From: Sphingomonas bacterium
Lineage (GTDB): Bacteria; Pseudomonadota; Alphaproteobacteria; Sphingomonadales; Sphingomonadaceae
Direction: 5' to 3'
DNA: 35,748 nucleotides
Assembly: GCA_028823055.1 (NCBI GenBank)
Contig: JAPKCG010000003.1
Location: forward strand, 1-35,748
Shown here in pieces: positions 9,572-18,894 of this stretch (position 1 is the first letter of the stretch; each line of letters begins with the position of its first letter). The notes beneath the pieces were generated by a model. It did not search any database. It had not been told where the DNA came from and worked only from the letters and a program-made list of their open reading frames with translations. The position numbers and the translations under genes were made by a program.

Positions 9572-10267
9572 TCAGCTCCTGTCGGCCAGCGCCTTGATGA
9601 GCGGACCGACGACTTCACGGACCGCGAGCGCCGCGCCTTCCGCATCCTTTCGCTCGATGGCGTCTACGATGGCCTCATGCGCTTCAAGGGCCGGTTCGGG
9701 CAGGTCCACCTCGTCAAGGACCGACCAGACCCCGGAGCGGATCGCCTGCGAGAAGTAGCGATAGAGCTCGATCAGCGCTGTGTTGCCTGAAACGGACGCA
9801 AGAGCACTGTGAAAGGCGATATCCGCATCGACGAACTTCTCCAGACGGCTGTGGTCTTCCTGATTTCCGCGAACCTTGAGGAGTTTCCGCAACTTGATGA
9901 CGTCTGCATCGGAGCGCTGGGTCGCCGCGCGACGGGCCGCTTCGGCCTCGAGCATGGCGCGCAACTCGAAATGATCGTGGAGGCTAGAGCGGCTCACCCG
10001 TCGCATAACCTCCGTCGGATCGACGTTCAGCCGGACGTAAGTTCCATCACCTTGGCGAACTTCCAGGACTTCAGCATGAGACAGGACCCTGATCGCCTCG
10101 CGGGTCGTATTGCGGCTGACGCCCAACAGGTCCGCAAGCTCCTGTTCCTTGGGGATGCGCTCGCCCACACGCCAGGCCCCGCTCTCAATCTGGGTGCGGA
10201 TCTGTTCGATTGCCGAGTCGACAAGCGACCGGCGAGGCGCCTGCGTTAGGGTTGCGTTTCGAGTCAT
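9572..10267 (-). CDS. GntR/FadR-family (FCD domain) transcriptional regulator
   Basis: N-terminal wHTH (RIPKEQELADLLGVSRNTTREAIRVLSHAEVLEVRQGDGTYV) and all-helical C-terminal FCD-like domain. Confidence 0.88.
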   Translation of the reverse strand: MTRNATLTQAPRRSLVDSAIEQIRTQIESGAWRVGERIPKEQELADLLGVSRNTTREAIRVLSHAEVLEVRQGDGTYVRLNVDPTEVMRRVSRSSLHDHFELRAMLEAEAARRAATQRSDADVIKLRKLLKVRGNQEDHSRLEKFVDADIAFHSALASVSGNTALIELYRYFSQAIRSGVWSVLDEVDLPEPALEAHEAIVDAIERKDAEGAALAVREVVGPLIKALADRS

Positions 10268-10574
10268 CGACTTCTCCTAGCGGATTTCATCCGGTCATCC
10301 CATCAATTTGGCGTTCAATATATGACCGAAATCCGCGCTTTTCCGGGGCCTTGGCGCCCAGCATCGCCGCGGTCGGCGAATGCCATCATCGTTGACCAGC
10401 TTACCACAGCTTGAAACTTTGGAAAGAGAAAGGTAGGATGATTGGATGTTAAAGGGTGAGCAGGCTTGGAGTCTCCGGCCCTGACACCCGCTAACCCAGG
10501 ACAATCCTGCCCATGTCAGTCACAATCAAAATGGATGTGCGCGAAGCCACCGCCTGCGCTTTGGGCGTCAGGGG

Positions 10575-12650
10575 ATGAGGCTGCAGACGATTGAAAGTCG
10601 GCTCGGCGGCAGGACCGCGAACGCCCTTGGCCTCGCAACCCGGCAGCTGAAAGTCTTTGACCTGCTCACGCCGCGCTGGGCCTATGTCTTTCGCTCGGTA
10701 ACCGCCGCCGCGCTCGCCTATTGGGTCGCCTATACCCTTCAGATGGACAAGCCTTATTCGGCCGCTTCGACCGTGATGCTTGTCGCGAACATGAATCAGG
10801 GCGCCGTGCTGGCGAAGGGAAGCTGGCGACTGGCAGGTACGGTGGTTGGCGGCATTGCCGCTATCATCGTCATGGGCCTCTTCATTCAGGCCCCTGCGTT
10901 GTTCCTCATTTTCTTCGGGCTTTGGCTAGGCATATGTAGCGGCGCCGCGACGCTCATTCGCGGGTTCCGATCAACCGGACCTGCGGTTGCGGGCTATACA
11001 CTGGGCTTTGCAACCTATGGTGCGCTCGAAGTTCCCGAAAACGCACTGAGCATCGTGCTGGGACGGGTGGCAAGCGTGGCGGTCGGTGTCGTCTGCCTTG
11101 GGCTTGTGACGGCGATTTTCTCCAGGCGCGCCGCTCGCGGCAAACTTGAAGGTGCGATCACAAGGCAATTGACCATGATTGGGCGCCTCGTGCTTGATCG
11201 TGTGGAAAACAATCCGGAGCGAGTCCAGGATGTGGGCGCCACCCACATAGCCGACATGTTCGCAATCGAAGACCTGCTCGAACTGAGCAGGGCTGAATCA
11301 ACGGATGTCGCGGTGCGCGTCGGAGCGGTCCGCGAGGGGCTGGCGGGGATGTTCGCCGCCTTGCTTGGTGCGCGCGAACTCGCCTTTGCCTCCGTCGCCC
11401 GGGACCCGTCGTTTCTCAAGGCTCGCGAACTAGTAGGCGCTCATCTGCCGGCGGCTATCGGTCGCATCGAGACCGGCGACCGGGCCGGTCTCCAAGCCGC
11501 ACTTGCAGAAATTCGGGGGCTTCACCTCAGCCTCCATCAGATCATCGCCGAGCTTGAGGTCGCCCATGACCGCGCCGACGTGATCATCGCGCTCGATCAG
11601 CTGCTCGAGGTCATCGAGGACTGGGAAAGTGGCATCGCTGGCTTACTGGGGCTTAACGGCGTGCATGCGCACCCCACACGCGGCTTCCATTTCCATCGCG
11701 ACTGGACTGCGGCCGTGGAGAACGGCGTGCGCGCCCTTTTGTCGATCGTCATCGCTGGCGGTATCGGTATCGGTGTGGGTCTGCAGCAATGGCCACTCAT
11801 GCTGCTTCTGCTGGCGCCCTACAGCATCCTCATGGCAATGACCGGCGATCCGGTGGGAGGCGCGTGGTCTTTTGTGAGGGGGACGCTGGTTGCCCTGCCA
11901 GCCGCGTTCATATGCGTTTTTCTCCTGCTTCCGTCGGTCAATGGCTTTCCGCTGTTGATCGCATCGATGCTGCCTTTCTGGCTTGCCGGGTTCTACGCAA
12001 CGACGGTGCCACGCTACGTGTTCGATGGCATGGGTTTCCTCGTGGCTTTCAACACGCTGGTCTATGCGCAGAACCAGATGCTGTTCGACGGCGCCTTCTT
12101 CCTGAACGAGGCGCTGGGTTGGATGGTCGCCGTGATCGCCACTCTGTTGGTCCTCAAGCTTATCCTCCCCTTCAACCCTGTCGCGAGGGCCCATCGCTAC
12201 GAGACAGCATTCCGGAGAGCTGTCACGATGGCGATCCGCAAAGGATGGACCGGGCGTCGGCACGCTTGGGAGCATCTTCAGCACCACCGCCTCGTAAACA
12301 TCGCCGTCAGTCTGAAGGCGAGGCCATCAGTGGCCGCTGCGGTTCTGACCGAAGCGCTCGGGGCACTGCACTATGGGCGGACCGCGCTCCGGCTCAGGGC
12401 CGCGTTACAGGATGACAGGATTTCCGAGCGCGCGCTCCACTTCGGGAACGCTGCCCTAGACGCGGCGGCGCTCGATGATCCGGCGACAAGCCTGACGCTT
12501 GATTCCTTGTTCGAGGCAACACAACAATCGGATCACCAAGGCGGCGAGGATCAGGCGATCACGCACAGGGTCGCTGCATGCATCCGTAATCTCAGCATCC
12601 TCAAGCAAGCGCACGGCGCGTGGATCGCCGGGACGAGGAAAATCGCATGA
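10575..12650 (+). CDS. FUSC-family (AaeB/fusaric-acid-resistance-like) membrane transporter
   Basis: 691 aa, two membrane blocks (YVFRSVTAAALAYWVAYTLQMDKPYSAASTV; GVRALLSIVIAGGIGIGVG); followed by DUF1656, HlyD and NodT genes. Confidence 0.88.
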   Translation: MRLQTIESRLGGRTANALGLATRQLKVFDLLTPRWAYVFRSVTAAALAYWVAYTLQMDKPYSAASTVMLVANMNQGAVLAKGSWRLAGTVVGGIAAIIVMGLFIQAPALFLIFFGLWLGICSGAATLIRGFRSTGPAVAGYTLGFATYGALEVPENALSIVLGRVASVAVGVVCLGLVTAIFSRRAARGKLEGAITRQLTMIGRLVLDRVENNPERVQDVGATHIADMFAIEDLLELSRAESTDVAVRVGAVREGLAGMFAALLGARELAFASVARDPSFLKARELVGAHLPAAIGRIETGDRAGLQAALAEIRGLHLSLHQIIAELEVAHDRADVIIALDQLLEVIEDWESGIAGLLGLNGVHAHPTRGFHFHRDWTAAVENGVRALLSIVIAGGIGIGVGLQQWPLMLLLLAPYSILMAMTGDPVGGAWSFVRGTLVALPAAFICVFLLLPSVNGFPLLIASMLPFWLAGFYATTVPRYVFDGMGFLVAFNTLVYAQNQMLFDGAFFLNEALGWMVAVIATLLVLKLILPFNPVARAHRYETAFRRAVTMAIRKGWTGRRHAWEHLQHHRLVNIAVSLKARPSVAAAVLTEALGALHYGRTALRLRAALQDDRISERALHFGNAALDAAALDDPATSLTLDSLFEATQQSDHQGGEDQAITHRVAACIRNLSILKQAHGAWIAGTRKIA

Positions 12651-12838
12651 CCGAAGTCAATTTCGCCGGCGTCTACCTGCCGCCGCTGCTTCTCTACCTC
12701 ATCGCGGCGCTGCCTGTCTTCGTTGGGACACGGGCGCTGCTGACACGAACAGGCGTGCTGCGGTTCGTCTGGCACCCGGGCCTGATGGAATGCGCGGTCT
12801 ATCTCGCGATCCTCGCTGCTCTGTTTTTCCTTTTGTGA
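12647..12838 (+). CDS. DUF1656 (AaeX-like) small membrane protein
   Basis: MTEVNFAGVYLPPLLLYLIAALPVFVGTRALL...; ATGA overlap with the FUSC gene. Confidence 0.85.
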   Translation: MTEVNFAGVYLPPLLLYLIAALPVFVGTRALLTRTGVLRFVWHPGLMECAVYLAILAALFFLL

Positions 12839-12847
12839 GATTTGCCG

Positions 12848-13759
12848 ATGCCAACCTTTATCAAGCCCATCCTGCGCGTCGGGATCACCCTGCTGATCGT
12901 CCTGGCTGCCGGCATTTTGATCTCCACACTCTGGCAGACCTATGTGCGCTCGCCCTGGACCCGGGATGGCCGGGTCAGCGCGGACGTCGTTCAGATCGCG
13001 CCGGAGGTGTCAGGGACGATCGCCGAGGTCGCCGTGAAGGACAATCAATTCGTCCGGCGCGGTGATGTTCTATATCGCCTCGATCCCAAGCGCTTCGCGC
13101 TCGCGGTGCAAAGCGCGAACGCCGACCTGGAGGGGCGCCGCGCCGAGGCTTCGGTGAAATCAGCGATCGCTCGTCGTCGTACGGCTCTGGGCGGCGATAT
13201 TATCGCGACCGAGACCATCGACCAGGCAAATGGCGAGGCTCGCATCGCCCATGCCGCCTACTCCGGATCGGTAGCGGCGCTTGATGTCGCGCGCCTCAAT
13301 CTCGAGCGCTCCGTCGTTCGAGCGCCGATCGATGGCTATGTGACGAACCTGCGCCTGCGCCCGGGCGACTATGCCGAGGCTGGCAATACGAAGGTGGCTG
13401 TCGTCGATTCCAGCAGTTTCTGGGTCACAGGCTATTTCGAAGAAACGAAGCTAGCTGGCATTGCGCCCGGCATGAAGGCTCGGATCCGGCTGATGGGGTT
13501 CGAGCAACCCATAGAAGGCCATGTCGTGAGCATCGGGCGAGGCGTCACCGACACCAACGAAAAGGCTGACCAGCGCGGGCTACCGGCAGTCAACCCGGTC
13601 TTCACCTGGATCCGCCTTGCTCAACGTATCCCTGTGCGTGTCCAGATCGACAAGGTTCCCCGTGGAATCAGCCTATCGGCCGGCATGAGCTGCAGCATCG
13701 CAATCGGCAAAGCCAATAACGATGGCCGTCTCCTCGCCTGGACCCGTCAATTCCTGTGA
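12848..13759 (+). CDS. HlyD/EmrA/AaeA-like membrane fusion protein
   Basis: TYVRSPWTRDGRVSADVVQIAPEVSGTIAEVAVKDNQFVRRGDVLYRLDP is typical of the family. Confidence 0.92.
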   Translation: MPTFIKPILRVGITLLIVLAAGILISTLWQTYVRSPWTRDGRVSADVVQIAPEVSGTIAEVAVKDNQFVRRGDVLYRLDPKRFALAVQSANADLEGRRAEASVKSAIARRRTALGGDIIATETIDQANGEARIAHAAYSGSVAALDVARLNLERSVVRAPIDGYVTNLRLRPGDYAEAGNTKVAVVDSSSFWVTGYFEETKLAGIAPGMKARIRLMGFEQPIEGHVVSIGRGVTDTNEKADQRGLPAVNPVFTWIRLAQRIPVRVQIDKVPRGISLSAGMSCSIAIGKANNDGRLLAWTRQFL

Positions 13760-15255
13760 GGCAGACCATGCGTCCCCAATTCGCGCTGATACCCGTGCTG
13801 CTGCTTTCAGCTTGCGCCACCCCAAGGATGGTACGGTATGACGAGCCAGTGCCAACGCTTCCATCTAACTGGAGCGAGCCCTTGCCCGCTGCGGCGGGCG
13901 TGGCAGACGTTACCGACCTCAAGACCTGGTGGCGAGGGTTCAAAGACCCGCTTCTTGACCGGCTTGTTGATCAGGCCTTGGTAAACAACCTCGATCTAAA
14001 GGTGGCGGCTCAACGGCTCATCGTCGCGCGCGCGGAACGCGATGCGCTCTCGGGCACGCTGAAGCCCAGGATCGGCATTAGCGCCAACAGCCTGCAGCAG
14101 CAGACGAGCCGAAGGGTCGAATGGCCGCGCGGCATCGGATTTACCGACACGCAATCTGTGCAACTTGAGGCGAGCTGGGAGATCGACCTGTTCGGCAGAC
14201 TTCGGCAAAGCGTCGAGGCCGCCGATGCAGAACTTGGTGTAGCCGAGGAAGACCGGCGGTCAGTCCTGCTCAGCCTGCTTGCAGAAATCGCGACAAATTA
14301 TGTGGAACTGCGCTCTGCCCAGGAGCGCCTCGACATCGCAGAAAGGAATGTCGACCGTCTTAAGGCTACGTTCGATACCCTGACTCGCCTTCAGAGGGCC
14401 GGGCTCGCGAGCGGTTCGAGCGTTGCGCAGGCGAGGGCCGAATGGCAGTCGGCTCTCGCTCAACTGCCCTTGTGGCGCGGCCGCATCGCCCGGCATTCGC
14501 ATGCCATCGGTGTTCTGACAGGAGGGTTTCCTGGCGATCTGGGCCAGGAATTTGAACGCACGCCGCATATCCTGCCATCTGCGCCAGCGCTTCCCGTGTC
14601 CGTGCCATCGCAGGTGTTGCGGGACCGGCCCGATGTGCGCGGGGCTGAGCGACGAATAGCTGCGGCTACCGCGCGACAAAACGTCGCTGTGGCGGATCTT
14701 TTTCCGCGCTTTCGTATCCCGCTCACCTTGGGTACCGCAGCAAGCGGCTTCGGCTCGCTCTTCTCCGCAGCCAGCACCATCTGGAGTGTTGCGGCAACCG
14801 GTAGCCAGACGTTGTTCGACGATGGTCAGCGCAAGGCTCGTATCCGCGCTGCCGAGGCAATCACGGCGACCCAGCGGCTGCAATATGAACAGACCGTCCG
14901 CGTCGCCTTCAGGGATGTTGAGGATGCGCTGACCGGGATTGAGACAGAGGCGACGCGCCGCGAAGCTCTCGGCGCCGCGACGGCCGATAGCCAGACAGCC
15001 CTTGATCGGGCATTGCGCGAGCGCCGCGCCGGCACGCTGGATTATCTCGATCTGCTGATAGCCCAGCGCGCACTCTTTGCCGCACAAGATTCCCTTGCAC
15101 AAAGCAAGGCGGCTCAGGCCGTCAACCTTATCGCTCTCGCAAAGGCCCTGGGCGGAGGGTGGCAGACTGTCTTCGAGCAAGAGCGATCAGATACGGTGCC
15201 CGAAGCGCAGCTTCCTATAGCTTCGCCTTCGCAAAGATCTCCACCAGTTCGTTGA
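13756..15255 (+). CDS. NodT-family RND-type outer membrane lipoprotein (GTG start overlaps HlyD stop; ATG at 13768 also possible)
   Basis: Lipobox LLLSACA; WWRGFKDPLLDRLVDQALVNNLDLKVAAQRL; SFGSLFSAASTIWSVAATGSQTLFDDGQRKARIRAAEA. Confidence 0.92.
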   Translation: MRQTMRPQFALIPVLLLSACATPRMVRYDEPVPTLPSNWSEPLPAAAGVADVTDLKTWWRGFKDPLLDRLVDQALVNNLDLKVAAQRLIVARAERDALSGTLKPRIGISANSLQQQTSRRVEWPRGIGFTDTQSVQLEASWEIDLFGRLRQSVEAADAELGVAEEDRRSVLLSLLAEIATNYVELRSAQERLDIAERNVDRLKATFDTLTRLQRAGLASGSSVAQARAEWQSALAQLPLWRGRIARHSHAIGVLTGGFPGDLGQEFERTPHILPSAPALPVSVPSQVLRDRPDVRGAERRIAAATARQNVAVADLFPRFRIPLTLGTAASGFGSLFSAASTIWSVAATGSQTLFDDGQRKARIRAAEAITATQRLQYEQTVRVAFRDVEDALTGIETEATRREALGAATADSQTALDRALRERRAGTLDYLDLLIAQRALFAAQDSLAQSKAAQAVNLIALAKALGGGWQTVFEQERSDTVPEAQLPIASPSQRSPPVR

Positions 15256-15490
15256 ACTTGGCACGCTGCTGTTCGGCGTCACCCGAGGCGATCGCCTGTT
15301 CGACGCAGCAGGCCGCATGGGACTTCAGGATTTGCGTCTCGACCTTGGATAGCGCGGCTTTGACGGCATGCACCTGATGGAGAATGTCGATGCAGTACCT
15401 TTGATCTTCGACCATCTGGCCGACACCTTTGACCTGGCCGGCGATCCGGTTGAGGGCCGCGCTTATGTCATTGATGTCGCCTGGATCCAC
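15215..15490 (-). CDS. csoR: CsoR/FrmR-family (DUF156) metal-sensing repressor with the Cu(I)-type C-H-C ligand set
   Basis: INDISAALNRIAGQVKGVGQMVEDQRYCIDILHQVHAVKAALSKVETQILKSHAACC; Cys to His spacing 25, His to Cys +4; GTG start at 15490. Confidence 0.85.
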   Translation of the reverse strand: MDPGDINDISAALNRIAGQVKGVGQMVEDQRYCIDILHQVHAVKAALSKVETQILKSHAACCVEQAIASGDAEQQRAKFNELVEIFAKAKL

Positions 15491-15494
15491 TGCA

Positions 15495-15517
15495 ATACCC
15501 CTACCCTGGACGGGTAT
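15495..15517. promoter_or_regulatory. Candidate CsoR operator: inverted repeat ATACCC-N11-GGGTAT
   Basis: Perfect 6-bp arms (15495-15500, 15512-15517) around a GC-rich core, in the intergenic region between divergent csoR and MFS genes. Confidence 0.55.
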
Positions 15518-15590
15518 ATAACGCGTCGGCAGGCACTGAGCATGTGGAGCGGCCGCCGACCAACCGATTTCCGCCCGATGAGAGGTTCCC

Positions 15591-16775
15591 ATGAATAGCA
15601 AGCAGACGGCTGGGCGCAACATCGCTGTTCTGGCAGCGGCGCAAGCCCTTGGCGGCGCCAGTCCGCCGATTGTGATGTCACTTGGCGGACTGGTGGGGCT
15701 GCAGCTTGCCTCCAATCCGGCCTGGGCGACGTTTCCAGTCAGCCTTTTCGGCCTCGGTCTTGCATTTGGCACGCTGCCGGCGGCAGCCATGATGCGACGG
15801 TGGGGCAGACGAGCGGGCTATGTCCTGGGAGCCCTGAAGGGAATTCTTGGTGGCGCCGTGGCAGCCCTTGGCATTTTCTCCGGCTCCTTCAAAGTCTTCT
15901 GCCTGGGAACCTTCATCGCGGGGCTCTACAGCTCTTACGTACAGAGCTATCGGTTCGCGGCGGCCGATGCAGCGGAGGGCGAAATGAAGACCCGCGCGAT
16001 CTCGCGGGTGATGGTCGGCGGTCTCATCGGTGCGATCGTGGGCCCGCAGCTTGTGATCTGGACGCGTGACGCCCTGCCACCTCCCTTTGTGGGCAGCTTT
16101 CTCAGCCAGGCGATCTTGCCGATGATCGCTATCCCCGTCCTGCTCATGCTTCGAACACCGCGGGCCGAGCAGGCCGCGCAAGGGATCGATACCGGGCGAC
16201 CCTTGCTCGAGATACTGAGAATGCCACGCTACATTCTTGCGGTCGCGACCGGCGTTGTATCCTATGGCGTTATGGCGTTTGTGATGACGGCCGCGCCCGT
16301 CGCGATGGTCAAGCAAGGCTACGGGGTCGATAACGCGGCGCTGGGAATCCAGTGGCATCTTCTTGCCATGTTCGGCCCGAGCTTCTTCACCGGTCGCCTG
16401 ATGGCCAGGTTCGGGAAGGAGCGGGTGACCGCGTTCGGCCTTGTGCTGCTCGCGGGTTCGGGTGCCGTTGCCTTGAGCGGCGCCGCATTGTCGAACTTTT
16501 GGGGATCGCTTGCGCTCCTTGGTGTCGGCTGGAACTTCAGCTTCATTGGAGCGACCGCGATGGTCACCGACTGTCACACCCCTGCAGAACGAGGCAAGGC
16601 CCAGGGTGCGAATGACTTTCTCGTCTTCGGGGTGACAGCCATTGTGTCCTTCCTTGCAGGATCGGTGATGCACAGCGCAGGCTGGGTCGTGATCAATTGG
16701 GCCATCCTGCCCGCGCTGGCGCTCATGCTGGTGCCATTGGTCTGGCAGGCGTCACGAGCGAAAGTCGCCCCCTGA
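15591..16775 (+). CDS. MFS transporter divergent from csoR
   Basis: About 394 aa, 12-TM-like hydrophobic pattern, MMRRWGRRAGYVLG loop 2-3 motif. Confidence 0.85.
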   Translation: MNSKQTAGRNIAVLAAAQALGGASPPIVMSLGGLVGLQLASNPAWATFPVSLFGLGLAFGTLPAAAMMRRWGRRAGYVLGALKGILGGAVAALGIFSGSFKVFCLGTFIAGLYSSYVQSYRFAAADAAEGEMKTRAISRVMVGGLIGAIVGPQLVIWTRDALPPPFVGSFLSQAILPMIAIPVLLMLRTPRAEQAAQGIDTGRPLLEILRMPRYILAVATGVVSYGVMAFVMTAAPVAMVKQGYGVDNAALGIQWHLLAMFGPSFFTGRLMARFGKERVTAFGLVLLAGSGAVALSGAALSNFWGSLALLGVGWNFSFIGATAMVTDCHTPAERGKAQGANDFLVFGVTAIVSFLAGSVMHSAGWVVINWAILPALALMLVPLVWQASRAKVAP

Positions 16776-16810
16776 CCTTGTCGTCCTTGGAGAGGAGCCT
16801 CATCTCGTGC

Positions 16811-16830
16811 ATATGAACATGTCCACATAT
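16811..16830. promoter_or_regulatory. Candidate ArsR/SmtB operator (imperfect inverted repeat ATATGAACATGTCCACATAT)
   Basis: ATATG-N10-CATAT arms immediately upstream of the arsR-family gene. Confidence 0.4.
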
Positions 16831-16835
16831 GTCGA

Positions 16836-17213
16836 ATGCATGCTGCCAAGAGTGAGATCGAAATGTCTGACGTCCATGAACATACAGGCCCGGACGTGGG
16901 GGATGCGCATCTCCGCCTATCGAGCCATGAGATGACTATTCTGGCCGAGACCTTTCGTTTGCTCGGCGATCCGACCCGTCTGCGGATATTGCTGTTTTGC
17001 CTGAATGTGCCCAAGGCGGTTGGCGACATTGCAGAAAGCCTCGGTCTTTCCCAGACGCTCGTAAGCCACCATCTGCGGCTACTGCGTGGTGCCCGACTGG
17101 TGCGGGGCGAGCGACAGTCTCGCCAGGTTTTCTATCAGGTAGCCGATGCGCATGTCAGTGACATGCTGATCGATATGGCATCCCATATCGGTGAGGATCA
17201 CAGCGAGGACTGA
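16836..17213 (+). CDS. ArsR/SmtB/CzrA-family metalloregulator
   Basis: wHTH FRLLGDPTRLRILLFCL...LSQTLVSHHLRLLRGARLV; C-terminal DAHVSDMLIDMASHIGE fits the alpha-5 Zn motif DxHx10HxxE. Confidence 0.88.
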   Translation: MHAAKSEIEMSDVHEHTGPDVGDAHLRLSSHEMTILAETFRLLGDPTRLRILLFCLNVPKAVGDIAESLGLSQTLVSHHLRLLRGARLVRGERQSRQVFYQVADAHVSDMLIDMASHIGEDHSED

Positions 17214-17228
17214 ATCGGCCGTTTGGAT

Positions 17229-17278
17229 GGCCCAGACGCGCGTCAACTCGAGCTTTCTAGCTGGCGCGCGTCTGGGCC
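17229..17278. terminator. Long hairpin between convergent arsR-like and copB genes
   Basis: 14-bp perfect arms GGCCCAGACGCGCG / CGCGCGTCTGGGCC with 22-nt loop; no clear poly-T tract. Confidence 0.55.
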
Positions 17279-17374
17279 GCACTTGAAGCCTTCCCGAACA
17301 CAGTCCTGAAAGTCCGGGGCAGCCTCAAGAGCATCGCGGCGAGGATCGTTGAAAATCCGCGCGTGCGATCTCTG

Positions 17375-18586
17375 TCAGAACCAGACCCGAACACCGGCGA
17401 CGAGATTGAAACCTCCGGTGTCCTCGCCGGCAGCGCGAGCAATTCTGGCCGTCTCGCCGAATTTTCGTTCCCACGCCACACCCACATAGGGCGCAAACTC
17501 GCGGACAATCTCGTATCGAACCCGCAGCCCGAGCTCGGCATTGACCAGACCCGACCCGATCCCTTCCGCGCGCATATCCTGCGCGGAAAGGTTCACCTCG
17601 GCGCGTGGCTGCGCGACCAGGCGCTGCGTGATACGCTGATCATAATAGCCCTCGATCCTGCCCAGGAGATCGCCTTTGTCCGAGACGAAGGCCGCGCCCT
17701 CGATCTCAAACCAGTAGGGGGCCAAGCCTTCAAAGCCGATGACGGCGTATGTGCGCGAAGGCTCTGGTCGGATGTCCTGCCGTACGCCTGCTTGCAGATT
17801 GAAGTAGGGGCCAATCGCGCGGCTGTAGAGAGCCTGGACCTCGGCGCCCTCCAGACCGCCACCGAAATCACCTTCGCCTTCAGATTTGACCGTCAGCCGG
17901 TTGATGTCCCCGCCGAACCAGGCCTCTCCATCCCAATGATAGCCTTCCTTGCCATCGCGGATCTGGATCTCGGCGAGATTGAGCATGACCTGTGAATAGG
18001 ACATCCCGCCATGCTCTTTCATCATGGCGTTCCGAACAGGCTTCATCGCATCGCGACCCCAGACCCGATCTGCATAATCTGCGTCGGGCGCTGCTGGCGC
18101 CGGTGCATTGCCGGCTGGAAGCGCAGTCCCCGACTGCTCCACCGATGGCATAACGGGAGCGGCCGCCTTCGGGGTGCAATGACCCATTGCCGCATGTTCG
18201 GGCGGGCAGGAGGGGTCTGAAGATGTCGCTGACGGGGGTGGTCCAGCTGACGAATCTTCGTCACCTTCCTGCGTGTCGGGCGCCGGTGTACAATGGCCCA
18301 TCGCCGCATGCTCCGGGGCGCAGACAGGCTGCTTGCGGACTTTGACCTCGGGCGCCGAAGCAGGGACAAGCGGGTCCTTTTTCGCTTCGGCCGGGGCGGG
18401 TTTGCAGTGCCCCATGGCGGCATGTTCCGGAGAACATGCCGTCGCCCCCGTCTTGCTTGTCGCGTCCGGTCTATCTGCGGCCGACGCGGGCGCGCTTTGA
18501 TGCTGAGAATGATCCATGGACTGAGCGCCCGCCGGGCTGGCGAGCGCCAGGACCGACGCCGCACTCAGGAATGCCAGGGTTTTCAT
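17375..18586 (-). CDS. copB: CopB-family copper resistance outer membrane protein with three CxPEHAAMGHC motifs in the N-terminal extension
   Basis: Signal peptide MKTLAFLSAASVLALASPAGAQ; DADYADRVWGRDAMKPVRNAMMKEHGG...; C-terminal CopB beta-barrel EFAPYVGVAWERKFGETA...GVRVWF. Confidence 0.92.
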   Translation of the reverse strand: MKTLAFLSAASVLALASPAGAQSMDHSQHQSAPASAADRPDATSKTGATACSPEHAAMGHCKPAPAEAKKDPLVPASAPEVKVRKQPVCAPEHAAMGHCTPAPDTQEGDEDSSAGPPPSATSSDPSCPPEHAAMGHCTPKAAAPVMPSVEQSGTALPAGNAPAPAAPDADYADRVWGRDAMKPVRNAMMKEHGGMSYSQVMLNLAEIQIRDGKEGYHWDGEAWFGGDINRLTVKSEGEGDFGGGLEGAEVQALYSRAIGPYFNLQAGVRQDIRPEPSRTYAVIGFEGLAPYWFEIEGAAFVSDKGDLLGRIEGYYDQRITQRLVAQPRAEVNLSAQDMRAEGIGSGLVNAELGLRVRYEIVREFAPYVGVAWERKFGETARIARAAGEDTGGFNLVAGVRVWF

Positions 18587-18894
18587 GCTCGCAACTCGTT
18601 CATATGGCTGAGCCAGGCACTTGGCTTGCCTTTGGCGGCACCGGCAGGCTTGGGTGTGCAATGACCCATGGCGGCATGCTCGGGCGGGCAGGATGGATCG
18701 CTCTTCGCAGGCGCCTGGCGCGAAGGCGCAGGCGCTTTGCGTGGCTTCGCCGTGGGCTTGGCCGAGGGCCGGGACGGCGCTTTCCTGGCATCTGCCCGGG
18801 TGTTGCCATGCTGACTGTGGTCCATTGTTTGGGCAGCCAGCGGCGCGCTCAAAGCCAGGATCGAGGTTGCGAACAGAGAGATGAGGATTTTCAT
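18583..18894 (-). CDS. Small secreted protein with one CPPEHAAMGHC motif, between copA and copB
   Basis: Start MKILISLFATSILALSAPLAAQTMDHSQH; ATGA overlaps with both neighbours. Confidence 0.75.
   Translation of the reverse strand: MKILISLFATSILALSAPLAAQTMDHSQHGNTRADARKAPSRPSAKPTAKPRKAPAPSRQAPAKSDPSCPPEHAAMGHCTPKPAGAAKGKPSAWLSHMNELRA

Noticed and set aside
14260-15180. 306-aa minus-strand ORF
   Set aside because: Antisense to the NodT-family gene; no domain pattern.
15368-15598. Plus-strand ORF with an ATGA overlap to the MFS gene
   Set aside because: Antisense to csoR and spans its operator; the overlap looks coincidental.
15678-16673. 331-aa minus-strand ORF
   Set aside because: Antisense to the MFS gene, low-complexity charged composition, no recognisable domain.
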